Shown here piece after piece: positions 1 through 5,050 of a stretch of 7,429 bases of DNA. Source of the DNA: Methylococcaceae bacterium. Its GTDB lineage: Bacteria > Pseudomonadota > Gammaproteobacteria > Methylococcales > UBA1147. The position numbers were made by a program, and so were the translations under genes. The notes beneath the pieces were generated by a model, which was not told where the DNA came from, searched no databases, and saw nothing but the letters and a program-made list of their open reading frames with translations. Numbering within the stretch: position 1 is the stretch's first letter; the number at the start of each line of letters is the position of its first letter. The DNA lies in assembly GCA_022616595.1 (NCBI GenBank), contig JAKEEL010000100.1, positions 1 through 7,429 of the forward strand. The letters run 5' to 3'.

Positions 1-682
1 CCAAAGTATCGGCAGCCGCACGATAACCCAATCCCTCGGGCCGGATATTCGACACGCAATTTCTTTGCGCATCGGTATTGCCGCTTCGTGGACCGTAAAC
101 CAGATAAGCACCGAGGCTGTCCGGCGAGCCCAGCCCCGGACGTTCGCCGAGAAGAATCAGCGCGATTTTTGCGTTCAGCAGAGCGCCGATTTCATCTTCG
201 AGCGCGACGCGCGCAAAAGGAACCACGATGAAGGGTGCGAGTTTCCACTCGCGGGAAGGAAGTCTCGGTAAAAGTTCCTCCAACAAGGGCGGCGCGTGCC
301 GTTCCACCGCCATCGAAGACAGACCGTCGCTCACGATGATCGCGAGATCGCAGTCACCCGAGACCCGGTGTAAAATCGCCTTCGATTCCTCGTTCAGACG
401 GCGGCCCAGATCAGGCCTTTGCAGATAGGTCATGCGGTCCGCGGCCAGCGTCCCGATCACCAGGGTTTCGGTTCGTGTCGCGTGAATCCTTGCGGCGAGC
501 TTGCAAGGGTCGAAATCGAAATGGACCGCGTCCCTGGCCCGTGCATGGTCCAACCTGAAACGCAACCACTCGTAGGTCGGCAGACTGCCTCCGCAGCGGC
601 CGATCGCGATCCGTGCCGCGGTATGTTGCCTGAGATGCGCCCACGCATCGCGAGTGACTCCCTTCCCGGTAGAATGCGTCAT
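1..682 (-). CDS. eutC: Ethanolamine ammonia-lyase small (light) subunit EutC, partial
   Basis: Small subunit of the adenosylcobalamin-dependent lyase that converts ethanolamine to acetaldehyde and ammonia; with EutB it forms the cytoplasmic enzyme and helps hold the cobalamin. I translated this frame by hand: 227 codons open from ATG (682-680) to the left edge with no stop, so the C-terminus is missing. The family is usually about 250-300 aa, so most of it is here. Family motifs in order: IGRCGGSLPT (about 27-36, the GRxGxRxxT-like segment), LQRPDLGRRL (87-96), IVSDGLS (116-122), GERPGLGSPDSLGAYLVYG (179-197, the cobalamin-side region) and RNCVSNIRPEGL (207-218). The start codon abuts the eutB TGA with no gap and no clear Shine-Dalgarno, suggesting translational coupling. 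A TTG four bases upstream (686-684) is out of frame with this protein. The N-terminus is short, lacking the roughly 60-residue extension of the E. coli protein. Identity is seen in the motifs and is confident. Confidence 0.95.
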   Translation of the reverse strand, partial: MTHSTGKGVTRDAWAHLRQHTAARIAIGRCGGSLPTYEWLRFRLDHARARDAVHFDFDPCKLAARIHATRTETLVIGTLAADRMTYLQRPDLGRRLNEESKAILHRVSGDCDLAIIVSDGLSSMAVERHAPPLLEELLPRLPSREWKLAPFIVVPFARVALEDEIGALLNAKIALILLGERPGLGSPDSLGAYLVYGPRSGNTDAQRNCVSNIRPEGLGYRAAADTL

Positions 683-2065
683 TCAACCCGAAACCGCATC
701 GAGCAGAGGATGCCGCGCATCCGCGGCTACCAAGCGGTTCGCGCCATCGAGCATGTGCATTTTCATCAACCAGCCTTCGAATTCCGGCGCCGGCTTCAAG
801 CCCAGAACCTGACGCAAATACTGGCTGTCATGGAAGGACGTGGACTGATAATTCAGCATGATGTCGTCCGCTCCGGGCACGCCCATGAAATAATTGCAGC
901 CAGCCACGCCGAGCAGAGTCAGCAGGTTGTCCATGTCATCCTGATCGGCCTCGCTGTGATTCGTGTAACACACATCGACACCCATCGGCAAGCCGAGCAG
1001 TTTTCCGCAGAAATGGTCTTCCAGACCGGCGCGGATAATCTGCTTGCCGTCGAAAAGATATTCCGGACCGATAAAGCCGACCACGCTGTTGATCAGCAGC
1101 GGTTCGAATTCACGCGCGACCCCGTAGGCGCGGGCTTCCAGCGTCTGCTGATCGACCCCGTGGTGGGCGTCCGCGGAAAGACACGAACCCTGGCCGGTTT
1201 CGAAATACATCACGTTGTCGCCTACACTGCCGCGACGCAGGGAGCGTGCCGCATCGCAGGCTTCGCGCAAAAGATCCAGCGAAACGCCGAAGCTGTCATT
1301 GGCCTTCTGGGTCCCCGCGATGGATTGAAACACCAGGTCCACGGGCGCTCCGGACCGGATCGCTTCGAGCTGGGTCGTCACGTGCGCGAGCACGCAGGAT
1401 TGGGTCGGGATCGCGTAGCGCTGGATCAGATCATCCAGAATATGCAACAGGCGCCGGGTCATTTCGACGTTATCGGTGGCCGGGTTGATGCCGATCACCG
1501 CGTCGCCGCAGCCGTACATCAGGCCATCCAGAATCGCGGCGCCGATCCCTTTCGGGTCATCGGTCGGATGATTCGGTTGCAGGCGGATCGACAAACGGCC
1601 CGGCAGGCCGATGGTATTGCGGAAACGGGTCACCACGCGGCACTTGCTCGCGACCAGAATCAGATCCTGATTGCGCATCAATTTACTGACCGCGGCGACC
1701 ATTTCGGGAATCAGACCCGGTGCGACCTGCCGCAGCACCTCGCCATCGGTTTCGTAGCGCAGCAGCCAGTCGCGAAATTCTCCGACCGTGAAGCCGGAAA
1801 GCGCAGAAAAGGCTTCCCGATCGTGCCGGTCGATGATCAGCCGGGTAACCTCATCCTGTTCATAAGGCACGAGCGCTTCCTCGAGAAAGCCCTTGAGCGG
1901 CAGTTCGGCCAGGGCCATCTGCGCCGCGACGCGCTGCTCGTCGGAAGTCGCCGCGATCCCGGCGAGATGGTCCCCGCTGCGCTCCGGACTCGCGCGCGCC
2001 ATCAGGTCTGCCAAATCCCGGAACTGAAACCTTTCAACACCCAGTGTAAAATGATACGCGGTCAT
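683..2065 (-). CDS. eutB: Ethanolamine ammonia-lyase large (heavy) subunit EutB
   Basis: Catalytic subunit of ethanolamine ammonia-lyase, a TIM-barrel adenosylcobalamin enzyme acting in the cytoplasm on ethanolamine, usually from phosphatidylethanolamine breakdown. The chosen ATG gives 460 aa, close to the 453 aa of E. coli EutB, and the alignment recalled from memory starts at the same point (VERFQFRDL against the E. coli N-terminus). Substrate-site residues are conserved: R161 and Q163 in RLQPN, N194 in GINPATD, E289 in YFETGQGS, D364 in MGVDVCYTNH. Other family blocks are RSGDHLAGIAA (29-39), CVLAHVTTQLEAIRSGAP (224-241), VGFIGPEYL (329-337), IIRAGLEDHF (343-352) and DIMLNYQSTSFHD (401-413). 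The frame stays open upstream to 2143, but that start would overlap the eutB promoter and adds 26 residues unlike the family. The Shine-Dalgarno before 2065 is poor. It heads an operon with eutC and is divergent from msrP. It appears intact, with no key residue missing. Confidence 0.97.
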   Translation of the reverse strand: MTAYHFTLGVERFQFRDLADLMARASPERSGDHLAGIAATSDEQRVAAQMALAELPLKGFLEEALVPYEQDEVTRLIIDRHDREAFSALSGFTVGEFRDWLLRYETDGEVLRQVAPGLIPEMVAAVSKLMRNQDLILVASKCRVVTRFRNTIGLPGRLSIRLQPNHPTDDPKGIGAAILDGLMYGCGDAVIGINPATDNVEMTRRLLHILDDLIQRYAIPTQSCVLAHVTTQLEAIRSGAPVDLVFQSIAGTQKANDSFGVSLDLLREACDAARSLRRGSVGDNVMYFETGQGSCLSADAHHGVDQQTLEARAYGVAREFEPLLINSVVGFIGPEYLFDGKQIIRAGLEDHFCGKLLGLPMGVDVCYTNHSEADQDDMDNLLTLLGVAGCNYFMGVPGADDIMLNYQSTSFHDSQYLRQVLGLKPAPEFEGWLMKMHMLDGANRLVAADARHPLLDAVSG

Positions 2066-2080
2066 CCCGGTAGACTCGAT

Positions 2081-2103
2081 GCAACCGCTCTGAACCCGGT
2101 TGC
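2081..2103 (-). promoter_or_regulatory. Hairpin in the eutB 5' leader
   Basis: GCAACCG (2081-2087) and CGGTTGC (2097-2103) are perfect inverted repeats, a 7-bp stem with a 9-base loop. The hairpin lies between the predicted eutB transcription start (about 2108) and the eutB ATG at 2065, so it would sit in a short leader of about 43 bases, ending 15 bases before the start codon. The leader is far too short for a cobalamin riboswitch. It could stabilise the mRNA, affect translation, be a protein site, or be chance. The repeat is seen directly; any role is inference. Confidence 0.4.
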
Positions 2104-2114
2104 TGCAAATTTTC

Positions 2115-2143
2115 CTTATATGCCACGTGTACCGGCAGGTCAA
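2115..2143 (-). promoter_or_regulatory. Sigma70-type promoter of eutBC
   Basis: Read on the minus strand, TTGACC (-35, plus coordinates 2143-2138) is followed after exactly 17 bases by TATAAG (-10, plus coordinates 2120-2115). Each box matches the consensus at five of six positions and the spacing is optimal. Transcription would start near 2108 and give a leader of about 43 bases to the eutB ATG at 2065. This supports starting EutB at 2065 rather than at the upstream in-frame ATG at 2143. The -35 box lies inside the dyad at 2131-2172, so a protein bound there could block or recruit polymerase. Confidence 0.65.
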
Positions 2144-2172
2144 GCATTTTAAAAAAGCCTGACCACCCCGGT
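2131..2172. repeat. Imperfect inverted repeat, possible operator between eutB and msrP
   Basis: The left arm is ACCGG-CA-GGTCA-A-GC (2131-2145) and the right arm GC-C-TGACC-ACC-CCGGT (2157-2172). The paired blocks are ACCGG/CCGGT, GGTCA/TGACC and GC/GC, interrupted by one mismatch and a small internal loop. The centre is an AT-only stretch of 11 bases (2146-2156). It overlaps the -35 box of the eutB promoter and possible msrP promoter elements. This arrangement suits a DNA-binding site for a dimeric regulator of one or both divergent units. A terminator is less likely because no transcript from either side should end here. Function is inference. Confidence 0.4.
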
Positions 2173-2177
2173 AAGAT
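2149..2177 (+). promoter_or_regulatory. Possible weak msrP promoter
   Basis: TTAAAA (2149-2154) and TAAGAT (2172-2177) are 17 bases apart and each matches the sigma70 consensus at four of six positions. It lies upstream of msrP inside the divergent region and shares bases with the dyad. Other placements are possible because the stretch is AT-rich, so this is only a candidate. Confidence 0.25.
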
Positions 2178-2232
2178 TTTTCGGGATGATCCGGTCTCTA
2201 TCATTCGACCAAACCATTCAGGATTCCAAACC

Positions 2233-3192
2233 ATGCTGATCCGGACCAAGAAAGAAATTCCTGCTTCCGAAGTCACCGACCGATCCCTGTTCAGACGCCG
2301 GAGACAATTGATCAAAGCGTCTGCGCTGGGCGCGCTCGCGAGCTTCGGTCTGTCCTTTCCCGAACTGGCGCGGGCGGATGCTGGCAGCAAACTACCCGGC
2401 TTCGGCAAAGACAGCCCCTATTCGATTAACGAAGAGCCGACCGATTTCGAGGATGTCACCCGCTATAACAACTTCTACGAATTCGGGACCGGCAAAAGCG
2501 ACCCGGCCGAGAATGCAAAAGGTTTCAAAACCCGCCCGTGGACGCTTGCGATCGAAGGCGAAGTGGAAAAGCCCGGCGTGCTCGACATCGATCAATTAAT
2601 CTCGGGTCAAAACCTGGAAGAGCGGATCTACCGGCTGCGCTGCGTGGAAGCCTGGTCCATGGTCGTACCGTGGGTCGGTTTTTCGCTGGGCGGCTTCCTG
2701 AAGCAATTCAATCCGACTTCGAAGGCCAAATTCGTCGAATTCACGACTCTTTTCGATCCCGGGCAGATGCCTGGGCAGCAGATCTCGGTACTCGAGTGGC
2801 CTTATGTGGAAGGACTCCGGATCGACGAAGCCATGCACCCCCTGACCATCCTCGCGGTCGGATTGTACGGCGAGGTTCTGCCCAACCAGAATGGCGCCCC
2901 CCTGCGCCTCGTGGTTCCTTGGAAATACGGTTTCAAGAGCATCAAATCCATCGTCCGGATCCGCCTGACCGAAGACATGCCGCACACTTCGTGGAATCTG
3001 TCCGCTCCCGATGAGTACGGATTTTATGCCAACGTGAATCCCGAGGTTCCGCACCCGAGGTGGAGCCAAAAACGGGAGCGCGTGATCGGCGGCGGACTGT
3101 TCTCACTGAAACGCGATACCGAGCTGTTCAACGGCTATGCGGAGCAGGTCGCTCATCTGTACCAAGGCATGGACCTGAACCGGAATTTCTGA
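2233..3192 (+). CDS. msrP: Protein-methionine-sulfoxide reductase catalytic subunit MsrP (YedY)
   Basis: Periplasmic molybdopterin enzyme of the sulfite oxidase fold that reduces methionine sulfoxide in oxidised envelope proteins, taking electrons from MsrQ. The 319-aa length fits the family. The N-terminus is a Tat signal: an arginine run at 21-24 followed by QLIKA, a hydrophobic stretch (about 29-42), and a likely cleavage site after ARA (46-48). The single cysteine, C137 in YRLRCVEAWSMVVPW, matches the known molybdenum ligand. The cofactor-binding segment PLRLVVPWKYGFKSIKSI (223-240) is conserved, as are the mature N-terminal NNFYEFGT (79-86) and WNLSAPDEYGFYANVNP (254-270). Start: ATG at 2233 has AGGA at 2220-2223, nine bases upstream. 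It is followed two bases later by msrQ, so the two are almost certainly one operon. Regulation is not evident from the sequence beyond the shared divergent region with eutB. Confidence 0.97.
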   Translation: MLIRTKKEIPASEVTDRSLFRRRRQLIKASALGALASFGLSFPELARADAGSKLPGFGKDSPYSINEEPTDFEDVTRYNNFYEFGTGKSDPAENAKGFKTRPWTLAIEGEVEKPGVLDIDQLISGQNLEERIYRLRCVEAWSMVVPWVGFSLGGFLKQFNPTSKAKFVEFTTLFDPGQMPGQQISVLEWPYVEGLRIDEAMHPLTILAVGLYGEVLPNQNGAPLRLVVPWKYGFKSIKSIVRIRLTEDMPHTSWNLSAPDEYGFYANVNPEVPHPRWSQKRERVIGGGLFSLKRDTELFNGYAEQVAHLYQGMDLNRNF

Positions 3193-3194
3193 AG

Positions 3195-3860
3195 ATGAAT
3201 CGCGAATTGGTCTGGCTTTTCGCCAAAATATCGGTTTTCAGCATTTGTCTGTTGCCTTTCTTATTCCTGTTCCACGATGCGGTGAACGAGACCCTGGGTC
3301 CCGATCCGATCGAAACGCTGCATTTCAGGACCGGGGACTGGACGCTGCGTTTTCTGCTGATCACGCTGACCCTGACTCCGCTGAAACTGCTTTTCAATTG
3401 GAAATTCCAACTGCGCTTCCGCAGGATGCTGGGTCTTTTTGCATTTTTTTACGCGAGCCTTCATTTCTGCGTTTATTTTGTACTGGACCTGTCCCTTTCA
3501 TGGACACAGATCGTCGAAGAGGTTCCCCAAAACCCCTATGTGCTGGTCGGATTGAGCGCCTACATTCTCTTGATTCCGCTGGCTGCAACCTCGACCCGGA
3601 CGATGGTTCAAAGGCTCGGCAGAAACTGGAAAAAACTGCACCGGCTGGTCTATGCCGCGGCCTGTCTCGGAGTATTTCATTTTCTCTGGCTGGTCAAGGC
3701 CGATCTGACCGAACCCTCGATTTATGCTTTGATCCTTGGCATCCTGCTCGGTATCCGGATCTTCGATCGCGTCAGGAAACAACGGCCTGCCGAAAAATCC
3801 ACCGCTGTGCTTCGGACGATACCGGCATCCGAATCCTGTTTGAATCCGGTTCCGGATTGA
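3195..3860 (+). CDS. msrQ: Haem-binding membrane subunit MsrQ (YedZ)
   Basis: Inner-membrane haem b protein of the ferric-reductase-like family that passes electrons from the respiratory chain or a cytoplasmic flavin reductase to periplasmic MsrP. The ATG at 3195, two bases after the msrP stop, gives 221 aa, near the 211 aa of E. coli MsrQ. About six hydrophobic helices can be seen (roughly 8-26, 50-66, 80-99, 115-131, 151-167 and 174-190). The conserved haem-ligand type histidines are H90 (YASLHFCVYF), H149 (KKLHRLVY) and H162 (GVFHFLWLVKAD). LRFRRMLGLFAF (73-84) and the double-Arg/Lys loops also fit the family. The C-terminal tail after about 193 is hydrophilic and probably cytoplasmic. An upstream GTG in the same frame (3060) would overlap msrP by over 130 bases and is rejected. 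The Shine-Dalgarno is weak, so translation is probably coupled to msrP. Confidence 0.96.
   Translation: MNRELVWLFAKISVFSICLLPFLFLFHDAVNETLGPDPIETLHFRTGDWTLRFLLITLTLTPLKLLFNWKFQLRFRRMLGLFAFFYASLHFCVYFVLDLSLSWTQIVEEVPQNPYVLVGLSAYILLIPLAATSTRTMVQRLGRNWKKLHRLVYAAACLGVFHFLWLVKADLTEPSIYALILGILLGIRIFDRVRKQRPAEKSTAVLRTIPASESCLNPVPD
3843..3858 (+). repeat. Perfect short inverted repeat across the msrQ stop
   Basis: AATCCGG (3843-3849) and CCGGATT (3852-3858) are separated by only TT; in RNA this makes a 6-bp stem with a GTTC tetraloop. It ends on the first base of the msrQ TGA. No T-run follows, so it is not a standard intrinsic terminator. It may protect the 3' end of the mRNA or be a chance product of the coding sequence. 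Confidence 0.3.
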
Positions 3861-3961
3861 TATTCGGCGGGATCGACAAAGCAAGGGCGCCGGACTCAAA
3901 ATTTCGCTCGATCCGACCGCGCCGGTTGCCGCATCGGTCTGCATTTCGCAGCGGTTTTGCA

Positions 3962-3983
3962 TCGGTATAACCGACGGTTTTTT
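3962..3983 (+). terminator. Possible weak terminator after msrPQ
   Basis: TCGGT-ATA-ACCGA (3962-3974) forms a 5-bp stem with a 3-base loop and is followed, after CGG, by six T residues (3978-3983). The stem is short, so termination would be inefficient at best. It lies about 100 bases after the msrQ stop in the 251-base gap 3861-4111. That gap otherwise holds no gene that I can support. It contains a TATATT (3985-3990) that might serve as a -10 box, with no good -35 at normal spacing, and the palindrome GTTGCAAC (4007-4014). Confidence 0.3.
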
Positions 3984-4111
3984 CTATATTCGGGTTTTGT
4001 GGTATTGTTGCAACTCGCAGCTCCAATCCCCGAAACCGCACAAGAATATTTCTGGAGCCGCGTCAAAACGGGGATTTCCAGAATTTGATCGGGTGTCGAG
4101 CGGGGTTCAAT

Positions 4112-4963
4112 ATGAAGAAAAATAAAGCAGGCGTCGGCCGCACAACGAGTATCGTCCTGGCCGCGGGAATGGTGTCCACTTTTTTGTACGCGGCAGTGCC
4201 CGCGGGTCGGGACGAATTGCGGATTTATCCGGGCAACCCTCAAAAACCGGGCGAATCCATCGTTTCGATTTCCGGTCGCTGGGTAACCGACGATGGCCTG
4301 CAAACCGGGTTTACCGCGCTGGCCTTTGTGAACGGACCGGACCGGCCGAAACCGGACAGCGGGCAATCGGTCGCCAAGAAAGTCGCGCATTCCATGAGAA
4401 GGTCGATGGCCGATCTTGGGCTGTCCCTCAGGGGGCTTTCGGTCGATCTCGCCAAAAACACCGATAATCCTCACTATATCCTCAAGAACAAGGAAGGTTT
4501 CTCACTGAGCAAACTCACCGTGCGCGATTATATCAACGACCGCTATACGATCGAGATCGGCGCCAGATCCTTCGGCCAGCATGGAGCCAAGGTGTCTTTG
4601 GACTTGACCGAATCGGCTTCGATCGGGAAGGTCATCATCAACTACTCGGCGGCCGAGCAGAAAGCGTTTCGAGCGGAGGGCGGAGGCGTCGAAGTCACGA
4701 TCGGCGATGGAAAGACCGTAACGGTGGAAACCAAGAACAGATCCACCGAAGAAATCGAGCAGGCATTGGCATCCCAAGTGGGCGGCAAATTCAGTTCCTC
4801 GCCTCTTTTCCCGGATGAACGGGAAAAGCAGGATGAAAAGAATATAAAGCCCTTCGATGGCGGCGAAGTCCAACTGGTTAGCCTGGCCGCCAACTCCTTT
4901 ACGGTTGACGTCAAGGATCCGAGCCTCGGTATCATCAATCGGTATCTGTTCAGGGACGAGTGA
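4112..4963 (+). CDS. Secreted protein of unknown function
   Basis: I do not recognise a family. From the ATG at 4112 it is 283 aa. It has a clear Sec-type signal: KK and R in residues 2-10, a hydrophobic core (about 11-29) and candidate signal peptidase I sites after A28 or A31. There is no lipobox, and the protein has no cysteine. The mature part is hydrophilic and looks mixed alpha/beta. Segments of note are SIVSISGRW (about 50-58), a basic helix-like stretch KKVAHSMRRSMADLGLSL (about 89-106), a valine/threonine-rich strand run VEVTIGDGKTVTVETKN (about 193-209), a charged acidic/lysine loop around DEREKQDEKN (about 236-245), and a C-terminus ending NRYLFRDE. A periplasmic or surface location is inferred from the signal. 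The in-frame TTG at 4085 adds only nine residues before the signal and is less likely. The Shine-Dalgarno is weak. It is codirectional with the AsmA-like gene 87 bases downstream, so co-transcription is possible. Confidence 0.8.
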   Translation: MKKNKAGVGRTTSIVLAAGMVSTFLYAAVPAGRDELRIYPGNPQKPGESIVSISGRWVTDDGLQTGFTALAFVNGPDRPKPDSGQSVAKKVAHSMRRSMADLGLSLRGLSVDLAKNTDNPHYILKNKEGFSLSKLTVRDYINDRYTIEIGARSFGQHGAKVSLDLTESASIGKVIINYSAAEQKAFRAEGGGVEVTIGDGKTVTVETKNRSTEEIEQALASQVGGKFSSSPLFPDEREKQDEKNIKPFDGGEVQLVSLAANSFTVDVKDPSLGIINRYLFRDE

Positions 4964-4997
4964 ATCTGTCGGCGGAGGACGGTGGTGATTTAGCGGG

Positions 4998-5009
4998 ATC
5001 GCCGGCGAT
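4998..5009. repeat. 12-base perfect palindrome before the DUF748 gene
   Basis: ATCGCCGGCGAT reads the same on both strands and lies in the 87-base gap between the secreted-protein gene and the DUF748 gene, about 40 bases before the latter's start. It could be a small operator or chance in GC-rich DNA. No T-run follows that would make it a terminator. Confidence 0.25.
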
Positions 5010-5050
5010 AGCGGTTCTCAGAGACAAACTGGTTCATTCGGGGATTCGAC

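Noticed and set aside
411..686. A 91-codon minus-strand frame starting with TTG at 686
   Set aside because: It overlaps eutC in another frame. The frame from ATG 682 carries all EutC motifs, so this is a shadow.
2066..2110. A cobalamin riboswitch before eutB, expected for a B12 enzyme
   Set aside because: The predicted leader is only about 43 bases, and I see no B12-box-like sequence.
2066..2143. A 26-residue N-terminal extension of EutB from the ATG at 2143
   Set aside because: The extension is unlike the family and would require translation to begin in the -35 box of the best promoter; the start at 2065 matches the normal EutB N-terminus.
419..2152. A 577-codon open frame on the plus strand across eutB and part of eutC
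   Set aside because: It is antisense to two strongly conserved genes and its translation resembles no protein family. It arises because GC-rich codons leave the opposite strand open.
3870..3914. Inverted repeat GGATCGA / TCGATCC after msrQ
   Set aside because: A 7-bp stem with a 31-base loop and no T-run is weak and easily found by chance in this composition.
3245..3970. A 241-codon plus-strand frame overlapping msrQ
   Set aside because: It is out of frame with the clear MsrQ protein, has no family features and no sensible start.
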